Part shown: piece by piece, positions 33,359 to 44,641 of the stretch
Layout: every line of letters starts with the position of its first letter
Numbering within the stretch: the stretch's first letter is position 1
Translations under genes and position numbers: made by a program
Assembly: GCF_900129565.1 (NCBI RefSeq)
Contig: NZ_FQWD01000005.1
Coordinates: 323,941 to 387,940 of the forward strand
Length of the DNA: 64,000 bases
Reading direction: 5' to 3'
From: Marisediminitalea aggregata
Lineage (GTDB): Bacteria > Pseudomonadota > Gammaproteobacteria > Enterobacterales > Alteromonadaceae
Notes under the pieces: model-generated
What the model was told of the DNA's origin: nothing
Database searches by the model: none
The model's input: only the letters and a program-made list of their open reading frames with translations

Positions 33359-35521
33359 GTGACCCTTTCTCAACACGATATTACGCCTGATGTCGCGTCG
33401 CTTACTCGCCGTCTAAAGCGGGAAAAAGCGGCGCGTCAGCAAGCCGAAACACTGCTTACCGAAAAAAGCCGGGAGTTGTTTGAGGCTTTGCAACAAAGTC
33501 AGACTAACCAGGAAAAGCTGGAGCTTGCCTTATGGGCGACCCAGGAGTCGTATTGGGAGTGGCACGCAACGGATGACGCTTTTCTGGTGAAATCATTTGG
33601 GTTGAGAAAGAAGCAGGTGAAGGAGTCTAAGCACAGTGCGATTGCCCTGATGGCAATAGTGCATGAGGATGACTTACCTACCATACAATTTCAGTGGTCC
33701 CTTGCCGTACACAGTCGCTGTGACGACATAGAGCTTACCTTTCGGGTTAAGAGCGTGCGCGGCGACCAATGGATGCGCTCTCGTGGCAGAGTATTGCGGC
33801 GGGACGATAATGGCACGGCGGTGTATATTGTTGGCACTAGCAAGGACATCACGCGTCAGCAAAAAGCGGAACAGTCTTTCCAACTCATGGCGTCGGCGTT
33901 TTCCAGTTCGCGCGAACCAATGCTGGTATTGTCTGACGACTTTACTATTACTGAGTCAAATGAAGCTTTTCTGTCGCTGGCACAGCTCAATGCCAAGCAT
34001 GAATGCGAGCACCAGTCCCTCACTGCATTTTTACAAGGCGCTAAAGAGAAACTCCAACAGTTGCCCAAATTGGGGCAGTTGCAGTTCGATACCCACTTGA
34101 TCACCGTCTCTGGTACTACTATTCCGGTCGAACTGTCGTTAGCCATGTTCGAATCAAGGCAGCAAGGCTCGACTTACCTGATAGCTACTATCAGAGACAT
34201 TAGTGAGCGCAAACAAAACGAAGAGCGCCTTCGCGAGCTAGCTACCCATGACGACCTGACAGGGTTGAAAAACAGGCTGGGCCTGAATGCAGCCCTGAAA
34301 GCAATGACAGAACGCGAAGAACCGTTTGCACTGGCATTTATCGATCTGGATGGGTTTAAAACCGTTAATGATTTGGCGGGGCACGATTCCGGAGACAATT
34401 GTCTGGTTGCCGTCGCGAATACTTTAAGAACGGTATTCAACGGTGATGCCGAAGTTACCCGTTGGGGAGGCGATGAATTCCTGATAGCGATCCCCGTAGA
34501 GGATGAGCAACAATGCGTAGATCAAAGCCAGGCGTTAATTGAGGCGTTGGAAGCGCTGAGCTTCGGCGTTAGTGGCAATGACGTTCGGTTGTCTGCAAGT
34601 ATCGGGGTTGCCTATTTCCCGGCACACGGAAATTGTGTTGAAGCCTTGATTCAAAACGCCGACGCAGCGATGTATCAGGCTAAAACCCTCGGTAAAGGAC
34701 AGGTGTTTGTCTACCGCCATGGCCTTATTGAAAGTATGAAAGAGCAGGTGACCTTGCTCACCGACTTACACCGCGCTATTCGCACTCGCTCGTTGGATTT
34801 TTACTTACAGGGTAAATTCAGTTCGACGGGCAAACTGATTGGGGCAGAACTTTTGTGTCGCTGGTTTTCGCCACTGCATGGCATGGTGAGCCCCGGAACG
34901 TTTATTCCTCTGGCAGAAGCACATGGGCTTGACGGTGAAATCGGACTGATGGCGCTGGAGTCGGCCTGTGAGTACATTGCTATGATGGAAGCGGAAGGGT
35001 TGAGTGTGCCCATGTCAGTGAATATCAGTGCCAATCAGTTACTCGAACCAGGATTTGCCAACATTGCCTTGTCGATTTGCGATGAGCATGTAGTTGCGCC
35101 ACAAATGATAGAAATAGAGATCACCGAGTCTATTTTTATTCAGGACGAGTCGAGTGCACTACGCGCATTAACCGAACTGCGTAATGCCGGGTTTGTGCTG
35201 TCTTTAGATGATTTCGGCAGCGGATTTTCGTCGTTGAGCTATCTGCGTACCTTCCAGTTTGACGTTATTAAGATCGACCGTTCTCTGGCAAAAGATATTC
35301 ATTGCTCAACTAAAGCGCTATCACTGCTGTCAGGGTTAGTAAAAATGCTTAACAGTCTGCAGTACAAAGTGCTGGTGGAAGGGGTGGATAACCTGGCTTA
35401 CATCCCGCTCATGGAAGATATGGGCATTTCGGCTTATCAGGGATTCCTGTTTGAAAAGCCCATTCCTTATGACCAGTTCATCTACAAGCACGTACACAGT
35501 TCAATTCCGCTAGAAGACTAA
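33359..35521 (+). CDS. PAS-GGDEF-EAL cyclic-di-GMP enzyme coupled to H-NOX
   Basis: The 720-residue cytoplasmic protein has an N-terminal coiled coil (about 8-60), two PAS-like domains (about 60-175 and 175-290), GGDEF (about 290-455) and EAL (about 465-710). The cyclase motif RWGGDEF is intact but no RxxD inhibitory site precedes it. The EAL signature reads ELL in GAELLCRW, keeping the metal-binding Glu; NISANQL, EITES, DDFGSGFSSL, KIDRSL and VEGVDN supply the other catalytic residues, so phosphodiesterase activity is possible. Start is GTG with GGAG five bases before it. By analogy with H-NOX-linked GGDEF-EAL proteins, NO would change cyclic-di-GMP and thereby attachment or motility. Confidence 0.92.
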   Translation: MTLSQHDITPDVASLTRRLKREKAARQQAETLLTEKSRELFEALQQSQTNQEKLELALWATQESYWEWHATDDAFLVKSFGLRKKQVKESKHSAIALMAIVHEDDLPTIQFQWSLAVHSRCDDIELTFRVKSVRGDQWMRSRGRVLRRDDNGTAVYIVGTSKDITRQQKAEQSFQLMASAFSSSREPMLVLSDDFTITESNEAFLSLAQLNAKHECEHQSLTAFLQGAKEKLQQLPKLGQLQFDTHLITVSGTTIPVELSLAMFESRQQGSTYLIATIRDISERKQNEERLRELATHDDLTGLKNRLGLNAALKAMTEREEPFALAFIDLDGFKTVNDLAGHDSGDNCLVAVANTLRTVFNGDAEVTRWGGDEFLIAIPVEDEQQCVDQSQALIEALEALSFGVSGNDVRLSASIGVAYFPAHGNCVEALIQNADAAMYQAKTLGKGQVFVYRHGLIESMKEQVTLLTDLHRAIRTRSLDFYLQGKFSSTGKLIGAELLCRWFSPLHGMVSPGTFIPLAEAHGLDGEIGLMALESACEYIAMMEAEGLSVPMSVNISANQLLEPGFANIALSICDEHVVAPQMIEIEITESIFIQDESSALRALTELRNAGFVLSLDDFGSGFSSLSYLRTFQFDVIKIDRSLAKDIHCSTKALSLLSGLVKMLNSLQYKVLVEGVDNLAYIPLMEDMGISAYQGFLFEKPIPYDQFIYKHVHSSIPLED

Positions 35522-35591
35522 CGTGAAAATCGATAAAGAAAGCGCAGCATAGTGACACCCAAAATGTCACTATGCTGATTCTATGCAGGAT

Positions 35592-36398
35592 TTACTTGGC
35601 GTTGGTGCTTTCGAAAATCTTATCTGCTGACGCTTCAACAAACCCCTGATACAACTCACCGTCAGGCATAGCGTAACGCTGGGCAAATTCGTAGAAACAG
35701 CTGGGGATTGTTAACGACGTATCACTGAACGCCAGTGCGATTTTGTCGGCCATTGTTGAAGACTGAGCCAGGAAGACCGACTCGCCGCCTTTGATTTCAC
35801 CACCAACGGTGTTCAGTACAAAACCGGCTTCTTTCAACAGGGTATTCACCTGTTCGAGACTGTCGCTGTTGTTCAGGTGGTTTACACTCACGGTAAAGTG
35901 ATTCGCACGGAATCCCCAGGCTGCAAGCCAGCCGGCGTATTCAGACTCACTGATAAGTGCCTGATACTCCTCGCTCGACAACTGCCATTGACGTCCTGAG
36001 TACAGGAAGTTGTCTGCCGTTACGACTTCTTCGGACATCTGCTCTACCAGACCCTGAATGATCTTCTGAGCTCCTTCTGACAGCTCTTCAACGCGCAGTT
36101 GGCTTATGAACACCTTCGGCTTGGTTGTGTCCGGGTGCTCGAAGTGTTTCGCATCCAGCTTTTTGGCCTTGAAATTGTACTGGCCTTTCTCTTCGTAACC
36201 CAATGCTAAGAAGTGCGCCGCCAGCTTATCCAGATTGGTTTTTTCCAGATTAAACGTACGGAACGCGACATGATCATTAACGATTTCAGGGCTGTTCTCT
36301 TCACCCGCCAGTAGTTCGTGAATACGCTTGGCGCTTGGGGTGATTTGCACATAATCCTGCCACATATTGGCAAACAGGGTACTGATATTGTTGTGCAT
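35592..36398 (-). CDS. DUF1338 family protein (possible 2-oxoacid dioxygenase) in the ast operon
   Basis: The 268-residue protein belongs to DUF1338, of which one branch (HglS/YdcJ) is a non-haem iron 2-oxoadipate dioxygenase/decarboxylase. Candidate metal residues are H43 with R47 in NDHVAFRTF, H167 in ANHFTVSVNH and E237 in CFYEFAQRY. It is shorter than HglS (about 460 residues) and aligned only in the core. The gene follows astD by 26 bases in the direction of transcription, so a role in arginine or another amino-acid breakdown is likely, but the substrate is not known. Confidence 0.82.
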   Translation of the reverse strand: MHNNISTLFANMWQDYVQITPSAKRIHELLAGEENSPEIVNDHVAFRTFNLEKTNLDKLAAHFLALGYEEKGQYNFKAKKLDAKHFEHPDTTKPKVFISQLRVEELSEGAQKIIQGLVEQMSEEVVTADNFLYSGRQWQLSSEEYQALISESEYAGWLAAWGFRANHFTVSVNHLNNSDSLEQVNTLLKEAGFVLNTVGGEIKGGESVFLAQSSTMADKIALAFSDTSLTIPSCFYEFAQRYAMPDGELYQGFVEASADKIFESTNAK

Positions 36399-36424
36399 AG
36401 TATTCTGTCGTTCCTTATAGTCTG

Positions 36425-37894
36425 TTACAGCGTTAAGCCGGGGCTTAACGTACCAGGTAGGGCTACTTTATCCAGTTCTACTGAAGCCACCGGGTACGCA
36501 CAGTAGTCTGCCGCGTAATACGCGCTGGCTCTGTGGTTTCCGCTTTCGCCTATGCCACCGAACGGTGCTGCACTGCTGGCGCCGGTAATAGGACGGTTCC
36601 AGTTAACAATACCTGCACGAATATGCTGGAAAAAGTGCTGGTAGTCAGCCTCAGAGTCGCTCAGTAAACCCGCAGACAAGCCGAAACGCGTGTTGTTAGC
36701 CTGTGCAATGGCGGTGTCGAAGTCAGAATAACGAATTACTTTGAGCAGCGGGCCAAAGTGTTCCTCATCCGGCATTTCATCAACGATGTCAGTGACGTCC
36801 AGAATACCCGGGGTAACAAAGCCGGTATTTTCGTCGGTGTGCGTTAATGTCAGTAACGCTTTGGCGCCCAGATCAAGTAATTCCTGCTGAGCAGCAACCA
36901 TTCCTTTGGCTGCAGCAGCACTGACCATGGCGCCCATGAATGGCTGCTCTTCAGCGTCGTAATGTCCTACCTGAATGGCTTTAGTCGCGTCAACTAACGC
37001 GGCCATTAACGCATCACCCTGTGCATTTGCCGGTATGAACAGACGGCGTGCGCAAGTGCAGCGCTGGCCTGACGTAACAAAGGCTGACTGAATGATGTCG
37101 TGTACGGCTGCTTTGGTGTCGGCAACGTCGGTAACGATGAGAGGGTTATTGCCGCCCATTTCCAGGGCCAGAATTTTGCCCGGGTGACCTGCGAATTGTT
37201 CGTGCAGGATTTTACCCGTGCGTGAGCTACCGGTGAAGAACAAGCCATCTAACTGATGGTGGCTGGCTAACGCCTTGCCGGTTTCCACCTCGCCCTGAAC
37301 CAGGTTCAGCACGCCTTTAGGTAACCCGGCCTGTTCCCACAGTTTCACCATCGCTTCTGCAACGGCTGGTGTTAAATCGCTGGGCTTGAACACAATGGTG
37401 TTGCCTGCAATCAGTGCTGGCACAATGTGACCATTAGGTAAGTGACCCGGGAAGTTGTAAGGGCCAAATACGGCAACCACACCATGGGGTTTATGACGAA
37501 TAAACGCTTTGCCTACCGGCATGGCATTTTCAACGGTACCGGTGCGCTCAAAATACGCTTTTTCTGAAATCCCGATTTTACCGATCATGGCGGCGACTTC
37601 GGTAGCGGTTTCCCATAATGGCTTACCGGTCTCCTGCGCAATTAACGCAGCCAGTTCCGGTTTGTTAGCCGCCAGTAATTCACCGTACTGTTTGATAATG
37701 GCCAGGCGTGCTTCAACTGTCAGTGCAGACCAGGCTGGCAATGCTGTTCTGGCGGCATTTACCGCGTCATTTACCTGCTCAGCAGAGGCTGCATTGCCTT
37801 GCCAGAATACGTGGTTTTTCGCTGGATCAGTTGACGCGATAGAGGCACCTTGGCCTTCAATCCACTGTCCATTTATAAAATGTGTGGTTGGCAT
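36425..37894 (-). CDS. astD: N-succinylglutamate 5-semialdehyde dehydrogenase
   Basis: AstD oxidises succinylglutamate semialdehyde to succinylglutamate with NAD+ in the arginine succinyltransferase pathway. The 489-residue aldehyde dehydrogenase has the glycine motif [14 protein letters not shown], the general base in LEMGGNNP and the nucleophilic cysteine in [10 protein letters not shown]; the start [16 protein letters not shown] is typical for AstD. It lies between astA (27 bases) and the DUF1338 gene in the same direction. Confidence 0.95.
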   Translation of the reverse strand: MPTTHFINGQWIEGQGASIASTDPAKNHVFWQGNAASAEQVNDAVNAARTALPAWSALTVEARLAIIKQYGELLAANKPELAALIAQETGKPLWETATEVAAMIGKIGISEKAYFERTGTVENAMPVGKAFIRHKPHGVVAVFGPYNFPGHLPNGHIVPALIAGNTIVFKPSDLTPAVAEAMVKLWEQAGLPKGVLNLVQGEVETGKALASHHQLDGLFFTGSSRTGKILHEQFAGHPGKILALEMGGNNPLIVTDVADTKAAVHDIIQSAFVTSGQRCTCARRLFIPANAQGDALMAALVDATKAIQVGHYDAEEQPFMGAMVSAAAAKGMVAAQQELLDLGAKALLTLTHTDENTGFVTPGILDVTDIVDEMPDEEHFGPLLKVIRYSDFDTAIAQANNTRFGLSAGLLSDSEADYQHFFQHIRAGIVNWNRPITGASSAAPFGGIGESGNHRASAYYAADYCAYPVASVELDKVALPGTLSPGLTL

Positions 37895-37921
37895 AATTCT
37901 GTCCTGATGCTTGTAATTGAT

Positions 37922-38959
37922 TTAATCTCGGGGTGTTACCGAAGCAAAGCGAATGGCATCACCTTCTTCTATGGCAAGCGCTGCCGCCGCCTTATGTGAA
38001 ATCACTGCGGTGTCGGTTTGATTGTCGTAACGGACATCAGCCATGACGGCGCGGAAATCTTTCACCGAGGTGTTGATGATGTAGCACAACTCGCCATCTT
38101 GTGCGGCTGACTGGTCGTCAATGTGTGCCGCAGCGCGTTTACTGCGCTGTGCGGTACGAATATTACTGAGGTTTGCCTCAACAGTAGGGCCGCCATCAAA
38201 AATGTCTACGTAGCCGCGACAACTAAAGCCCTCTTCCTGTAGCAAGCGCAACGCGGGTTCGGTTTTCTTGTGCACCTTACCAATCACGTTTTGTGCTTCC
38301 TGACTTAACAGGTTGACGTAAATGGGATACTTGGGCATCAACTCGGCAATGAACACCTTGTTGCCGATCCCGGTCAGGTAATCGGCGGTGGGGAAGTCCA
38401 TTGAAAAGAAATGGGCTTCCAGCCATTCCCAGAACGGCGAACGGCCATTTTCATCACTCACGCCACGCATTTCGGCTATTACGGTTTCGGCGAAGCGTTC
38501 CTGGTGTTCCTGCATAAACAGAAAACGGACTTTAGACAAAAAGCGGCCGTTAAGGCCCTTACGGGCACTTTCCCGCAAGAACAACGTACAAATCTCGCTT
38601 ACACCGGTGTAGTCGTTGCAAAACGTCAGGATTTCCACCGTGTTGTGGATATTCAGTTCGCGTGAAGCGTGGACGACTTTGCCTACGTGATAATGATAGA
38701 ACGCGTCGTCCGTACCCACAGCCGCTTCGATACCGGTTGTCCCTACCACATCACCAGTTGTCGCGTCTTCCATTACAAACAGATACGATTCACTGCCTGG
38801 CGCGGTAACCTCACTGCCGAAAGAGTCGGTGGATCTGTTAATTTTACGCTGCAACAGTTCCTCGTTCACTGGCAAAGACGTAAAGCCAATGCCAGATTCC
38901 TCAGCTATTGCATACAGCGCTGCGTAATCGCTTTGTTGTATTGGGCGAATGATGTACAT
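37922..38959 (-). CDS. astA: Arginine N-succinyltransferase
   Basis: AstA transfers succinyl from succinyl-CoA to arginine, the first step of the AST pathway. The 345-residue protein opens MYIIRPIQQSDYAALYAIAEESGIGFTSLP, as AstA proteins do, and keeps the FLSKVRFLFMQEH, EWLEAHFFSMDFPTADYL and GYVDIFDGGPTVEA blocks around the active site. Its start is 17 bases after the astC stop, so it is the second gene of the operon. No second astA (aruF/aruG pair) is present here. Confidence 0.96.
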   Translation of the reverse strand: MYIIRPIQQSDYAALYAIAEESGIGFTSLPVNEELLQRKINRSTDSFGSEVTAPGSESYLFVMEDATTGDVVGTTGIEAAVGTDDAFYHYHVGKVVHASRELNIHNTVEILTFCNDYTGVSEICTLFLRESARKGLNGRFLSKVRFLFMQEHQERFAETVIAEMRGVSDENGRSPFWEWLEAHFFSMDFPTADYLTGIGNKVFIAELMPKYPIYVNLLSQEAQNVIGKVHKKTEPALRLLQEEGFSCRGYVDIFDGGPTVEANLSNIRTAQRSKRAAAHIDDQSAAQDGELCYIINTSVKDFRAVMADVRYDNQTDTAVISHKAAAALAIEEGDAIRFASVTPRD

Positions 38960-38976
38960 GGTTAGCTCTCTTATAG

Positions 38977-40272
<1,296 letters not shown>

Positions 40273-40362
40273 TCAGTATGCCAGCATAACGCGCCTTTGT
40301 CTCGTCAATTCATTGGCTGTAAACACAGTAAAATCAAGGGGTGTGGCTTAACTTGCATAATT

Positions 40363-40380
40363 AGTGAATAACTATCCATA
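40363..40380. promoter_or_regulatory. ArgR-type box upstream of astC
   Basis: AGTGAATAACTATCCATA matches the 18-base ARG box wnTGAATwwwwATTCAnw with two mismatches. A second TGAAT begins 20 bases further on (40385), close to the spacing of tandem ARG boxes. In enteric bacteria ArgR with arginine activates ast operons. Confidence 0.55.
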
Positions 40381-40582
40381 GAAGTGAATAGGCGGAAAAA
40401 TAAACAATAGAGAGTTTGTATCTTGCGCCACGCGAGCGGGCTGAACGCGTGTAGATGTACACCAGGGTTTACGGCTGAATGATTATGAAAGCGAAAAAAA
40501 CACGCATTTTTACGTTTTCAGCTCAGAACATGTCGCAATTCCGCGCGGTCAACAGGTAATTACGCGTCTGGGTTCAGCTGTT

Positions 40583-41743
40583 TTACAGCTCGGCAACAAC
40601 GGGAAGTTGTGACAGAGATTGTTTTTGCAGTGCAGTAAAAGTGTCTGCGGATATCGCACTGCCAGAACGAAACACCGGGGCTTCGTCTTCCAGAAATAAT
40701 TTGGCATCACTGAGCATTCTGAATTTAGCGTAATACCGGCTTTGTTGAAGTGTGCGGGTTAACGGCAAGGCATCCTCATCATCAGGCTCTTGCAGGAACT
40801 GTTGCATGGGGGTGTGCAAGTCCACTCGCTTGAATACCATTTGCTCAAACAGGTGCAGAGACAGTTTATCGCCGTGCTGGTTAATCAACTGAATACACTG
40901 CGCCGGGTCTGGTACTAACTGCGTAAGTGCACTGTGCAAATCGCGCAATTTGGCTTTCTGCGCGTGTTGCAGAAAATCAAAATGCACTTGTTCGAACAGT
41001 TTAAAATAGAGTTTTAGGATCACACTGCGGCCTAACTGACTCAGCAGGGCAAGCAGGTAAGCCGGGTAGGGCTGGGCTTTAAATTGAGGTGCAATGGCTT
41101 CAGCGGTTCTGGCACAGGTTACCGCGTATTCCATGGTCTTGTGCTTTACTTGCGGAAAAGGATCGGTAATCAAGGGGATTGACTGACGGAACATTAAAGC
41201 CGGTAATACCAGCTTTACGTTGTCGATGCCCATAAAACTCAACGCGGTCTTCAGCGTGTCGACACCAATCACCATGCCCCGCGCATCGCGCCGACGATTT
41301 TGGGGGGCATTAACTAACTTCAGCAGTTCGTCATACAGCCAGGGCATGCCTGCCGCAACAGCCTCCACTTTTGAAATGGTTGCTGATGGTGTGGTGAGCA
41401 GGTCGATAAGATCTGTTGACTCGTCTTGCCAGTTTAGTTGTTTGTCTAGGATCGCGGGCGTGTCACTGATAGCTTGTGCCAGCTTTTTCTTAACCAGTGT
41501 ATGCAGTTGCTGGTTAATTTGAGCCAGATATTCTGCGCGGACTTTGGCGGTTTGCAGCTTATCGCGAATCGCAGTTTTTTCGACTTTAAGCAGTTGGCGA
41601 CGGGTAAAACTCTGTTCCGATTCCTCATAACTTACTTCGCCCGGCGCACGTTTGCCAATCATGACGCTGACGCGCTCAGGCGCAATCAGCCAATAATCAA
41701 AACGTTCGGCAATGGAGGGGGGCGTTAGTAATTGCTCAGCCAT
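40583..41743 (-). CDS. HDOD-domain signalling protein
   Basis: The C-terminal half shows an HDOD fold (about 120-320), a relative of HD phosphohydrolases that usually lacks the metal residues and acts as an output or scaffold domain. Blocks include AVAAGMPWLYDELLKLVNAP, GIDNVKLVLPALMFRQS and CARTAEAIAPQF. The N-terminal about 110 residues are charged and helical. The ATG at 41743 starts MAEQLLTPPSIAERFDYWL; the frame is open to 41821 but neither start has a good ribosome-binding site. It stands between pabA and the ast operon. Function is unknown. Confidence 0.8.
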   Translation of the reverse strand: MAEQLLTPPSIAERFDYWLIAPERVSVMIGKRAPGEVSYEESEQSFTRRQLLKVEKTAIRDKLQTAKVRAEYLAQINQQLHTLVKKKLAQAISDTPAILDKQLNWQDESTDLIDLLTTPSATISKVEAVAAGMPWLYDELLKLVNAPQNRRRDARGMVIGVDTLKTALSFMGIDNVKLVLPALMFRQSIPLITDPFPQVKHKTMEYAVTCARTAEAIAPQFKAQPYPAYLLALLSQLGRSVILKLYFKLFEQVHFDFLQHAQKAKLRDLHSALTQLVPDPAQCIQLINQHGDKLSLHLFEQMVFKRVDLHTPMQQFLQEPDDEDALPLTRTLQQSRYYAKFRMLSDAKLFLEDEAPVFRSGSAISADTFTALQKQSLSQLPVVAEL

Positions 41744-41910
41744 AAGCGATGTAGTGACTCCGTTTGTACTGCAGATCGATAAAAATAGCGTGATATTCAA
41801 ATAGTATCGGCCGATTCCCAATACGCTGCAACTTAATTAACCCCAGCTCGGAAATAGTGCTAAAAAACACACCGTAGTGTTGTTGTTTCGCGAATTCAGA
41901 GCGAATGTGT

Positions 41911-42531
41911 TTACGCTTGTTCCGTTGAAAGCCGCGGCGTATAAGGGGCTGAAATACCGGCTAAGGTTAAAAAGTTGGCCAGTACCTGATGACCATACTC
42001 GGTTAACAAAGATTCCGGATGATACTGCAGGCCCCAAATGGGTAAAGAGCGGTGCGCTATCGCCATGATCTCTGGCTCGTCGCCATCCTGACTCCAGGCA
42101 ATTGCCTGCAGACAGTCGGGTAACTGCTCTGGCGATAAAACCAATGAGTGGTAGCGTGTTACGGTAAAGCGTTCAGGGATGCCATTGAACAGAGGGCTTC
42201 CGTTATGTAGAACCGGTGAAAGCTTTCCATGACGAATATGGTGGGCACCGCAGACTGTGGCACCAAATACCTGACCTATAGCCTGATGTCCCAGGCATAC
42301 GCCAAGAATGGGTAAGGTGCCAGCAAAGTGTTTGATTGCTGCCAGACTGATTCCGGCGTCATCAGGCGTGCAAGGCCCCGGCGAAATCACGATGCCTTGT
42401 AACGGCATGGCAGCGATGTCTGCCAGACTGACCTCGTCATTTCTGACGACTTTCAGCTCACAACCTAACTCAATAAAGTAACGCGCCAGGTTGTGGCTGA
42501 ACGAATCATAGTTGTCGATGAGCAATAACAA
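41911..42531 (-). CDS. pabA: Aminodeoxychorismate/anthranilate synthase amidotransferase subunit
   Basis: The protein is a class I glutamine amidotransferase that feeds ammonia to chorismate for p-aminobenzoate (folate) and possibly anthranilate synthesis. The nucleophile is the Cys of GVCLGHQAIGQ and the His-Glu pair lies in LQYHPES. LLLIDNYDSFSHN and GIVISPGPCTPDDAG are conserved. No ATG is near the start: TTG at 42531 gives the family-like opening MLLLIDNYDSF, while TTG at 42549, directly at the trpS stop, is an alternative. The position after trpS and the absence of trp genes favour PabA over TrpG. Confidence 0.88.
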   Translation of the reverse strand: MLLLIDNYDSFSHNLARYFIELGCELKVVRNDEVSLADIAAMPLQGIVISPGPCTPDDAGISLAAIKHFAGTLPILGVCLGHQAIGQVFGATVCGAHHIRHGKLSPVLHNGSPLFNGIPERFTVTRYHSLVLSPEQLPDCLQAIAWSQDGDEPEIMAIAHRSLPIWGLQYHPESLLTEYGHQVLANFLTLAGISAPYTPRLSTEQA

Positions 42532-42549
42532 GTGGTACCCGCTACCCAA

Positions 42550-43557
42550 TTAAGGTTTGGCAATAAACCCTAGGGCGTCATAGGTCGCTGCCAGGGTTTT
42601 GCTGGCTTTTGCCTGTGCCTTGGCCGCACCTTCACGCATGACTTCATTCAGGTACGCCTGATCTTCGCGAAGCTGGTGGTAACGTTGTTGAATGGGCTCA
42701 AGCAGTGCTACCACGGCATCGGCTACGTCGCCTTTCAGGTGGCCGTACATTTTGTCTTCGTAATCCGGTACCAGTGATTCAACCGATTTACCCGTCGCCA
42801 ATGAGAGCAGGGTAAGCAGGTTGCTGACGCCGGCTTTTTCTGCTGGATCGTAATAAATGCGCGCCTGCTCGTCTGAATCGGTGACGGCACTCTTGATCTT
42901 CTTCGCCAGTTTCTTCGGCTCTTCCAGCAGCCCGATGTAGTTTTTCGGGTTGTTGTCAGACTTCGACATTTTTTTGTCAGGCTCTTGCAAGCTCATGATA
43001 CGCGCACCAAATTCCGGAATGTACGGATCGGGCAGGCGGAAGGTATCGCCATAGATATTGTTAAAGCGCGTTGCTACATCGCGGGTCAGTTCAAGGTGCT
43101 GCTTTTGATCTTCACCAACCGGTACCTTGTCTGCCTGGTACAGCAAAATATCTGCTGCCTGCAGTACCGGGTAGCTGTACAAACCTACATTTATGTTAGA
43201 GGCATTCTTTGCAGACTTGTCTTTAAACTGGGTCATGCGGTTAAGCTCGCCCATTTGCGTGTAGCAGTTCAGTACCCACGCCAGTTGCGCGTGCTCAGGT
43301 ACGTGAGACTGTACGAACAGCGTACTTTTTTGTGGGTCAATGCCACAGGCAAGGTATAAAGCCAAACCATCAAGACAGGCCTGCTTCAGCTTTTCAGGCT
43401 CCTGACGAACAGTGATGGCGTGTAAGTCTACCAACATGTACAAACAGTCGTGGTCGTCCTGCATGCTCACCCATTGCTTCAGTGCACCCATATAGTTGCC
43501 AAGGGTTAATTGACCGGACGGCTGACAGCCGCTTAGTACGATTGGTTTTACACTCAT
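42550..43557 (-). CDS. trpS: Tryptophanyl-tRNA synthetase
   Basis: TrpS charges tRNA-Trp. The 335-residue class I synthetase has the HIGH-equivalent TLGN in [17 protein letters not shown] and the loop [13 protein letters not shown] at 43557 gives the family start [10 protein letters not shown]; the open frame continues to 43590 and into the rpe end. It lies 20 bases after rpe. The gph gene that separates rpe and trpS in E. coli is absent here. Confidence 0.97.
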   Translation of the reverse strand: MSVKPIVLSGCQPSGQLTLGNYMGALKQWVSMQDDHDCLYMLVDLHAITVRQEPEKLKQACLDGLALYLACGIDPQKSTLFVQSHVPEHAQLAWVLNCYTQMGELNRMTQFKDKSAKNASNINVGLYSYPVLQAADILLYQADKVPVGEDQKQHLELTRDVATRFNNIYGDTFRLPDPYIPEFGARIMSLQEPDKKMSKSDNNPKNYIGLLEEPKKLAKKIKSAVTDSDEQARIYYDPAEKAGVSNLLTLLSLATGKSVESLVPDYEDKMYGHLKGDVADAVVALLEPIQQRYHQLREDQAYLNEVMREGAAKAQAKASKTLAATYDALGFIAKP

Positions 43558-43576
43558 GAATTTATACCTACTGTTA

Positions 43577-44254
43577 TTACCGGGCGCCAACTGAAGCGAG
43601 TTCGTTGCGCATTTGCTGAATCACGGTGGCGTAATCAGGCTGGTTAAAAATAGCTGAGCCGGCAACAAACATGTCTGCGCCTGCGTCAGCAATGGCTGCG
43701 ATATTATCGACTTTCACCCCGCCGTCAACTTCCAAACGTATATTTCGGCCTGATTCTTCTATTCTTTGTTTTACTTCACGCAGCTTGTCCAGCGTATTTG
43801 GAATAAAAGACTGACCGCCGAAGCCGGGGTTAACCGACATCAATAGTATGTGATGCAGCTTATCCATGACGTAATCAAGGTGAGAGAGCGATGTCGCCGG
43901 GTTAAATACCAGGCCGGGCTGGCAGCCCTTATCAATAATCAACTGCAGACTGCGGTCAACGTGCTGACTTGCCTCGGGGTGAAAACTGATCATGCTGGCA
44001 CCGGCGTCTGCAAACTGCTCAATAAGGTCGTCTACCGGTGAAACCATCAGGTGCACATCAATAGGGGCCGTAATGCCGTAGTCACGCAGCGCCTTACAGA
44101 TCATAGGTCCGAAAGTCAGGTTAGGCACATAGTGGTTATCCATGACATCAAAGTGAACGACATCGGCACCGGCCGCCAGTACCTTCTCAACATCCTCGCC
44201 TAGCCGGGCAAAGTCGGCGGACAGAATGGACGGGGCTATCAGAAAATCTTTCAT
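43577..44254 (-). CDS. rpe: Ribulose-phosphate 3-epimerase
   Basis: Rpe interconverts ribulose 5-phosphate and xylulose 5-phosphate. The 225-residue TIM barrel opens [17 protein letters not shown] and carries the metal and catalytic residues in [39 protein letters not shown] and EVDGGV. The start is ATG at 44254. It heads the rpe-trpS-pabA group. Confidence 0.97.
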   Translation of the reverse strand: MKDFLIAPSILSADFARLGEDVEKVLAAGADVVHFDVMDNHYVPNLTFGPMICKALRDYGITAPIDVHLMVSPVDDLIEQFADAGASMISFHPEASQHVDRSLQLIIDKGCQPGLVFNPATSLSHLDYVMDKLHHILLMSVNPGFGGQSFIPNTLDKLREVKQRIEESGRNIRLEVDGGVKVDNIAAIADAGADMFVAGSAIFNQPDYATVIQQMRNELASVGAR

Positions 44255-44408
44255 ACCTTACCTTCGGGTTAGTCAAGCCAGCAACTGGCTTTATGGATTT
44301 GCAGAGTACGTCTTTTTAACACGTTTTTTGATAACGCTTTTATTGATTAAATTTTACCGGATTCTGTGAGCAGGCAAAAGGCAAAATACCGCCCTTTATT
44401 GGTGAGTG

Positions 44409-44425
44409 TGCACTTATATGGTGCG
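44409..44425. promoter_or_regulatory. NtrC-type binding site upstream of the TorF-type porin gene
   Basis: TGCACTTATATGGTGCG contains GCACTT-ATA-TGGTGC, one mismatch from the NtrC pattern GCACYA-N3-TGGTGC. It lies about 150 bases upstream of the predicted sigma-54 start. Confidence 0.65.
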
Positions 44426-44542
44426 ACGGGCTTGTGCGAGTGCGCGTATGAAATCTTCCGGTTAAAAAACACCCTAAATAAAATATAAATAAAATCATAT
44501 GTTTATGTGTTTTTTCTTTGATTTTGACGAAGATTATTAATT

Positions 44543-44557
44543 GGGCATCAAGTTTGC
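44543..44557 (+). promoter_or_regulatory. Candidate sigma-54 promoter of the TorF-type porin gene
   Basis: GGGCATCAAGTTTGC fits the consensus TGGCAYR-N4-TTGC with GG and GC at the exact spacing; the differences are the first base and the R position. The start would be near 44569, leaving a leader of about 72 bases. Confidence 0.65.
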
Positions 44558-44641
44558 GTATGTCGTGAGCACAATAACAAGAACAATAGACAGAAAGTGA
44601 TTTTAAAACACTTATGCAAAGTTAATTTACGGAGAACACAC

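Larger units (their letters stand above)
44255..44641. other. Divergent control region between rpe and the TorF-type porin gene
   Basis: This 387-base AT-rich gap holds an NtrC-type box (44409-44425), a -24/-12 element (44543-44557) and a leader of about 70 bases before the porin gene. No gene was seen. The rpe promoter was not recognised. Confidence 0.6.
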
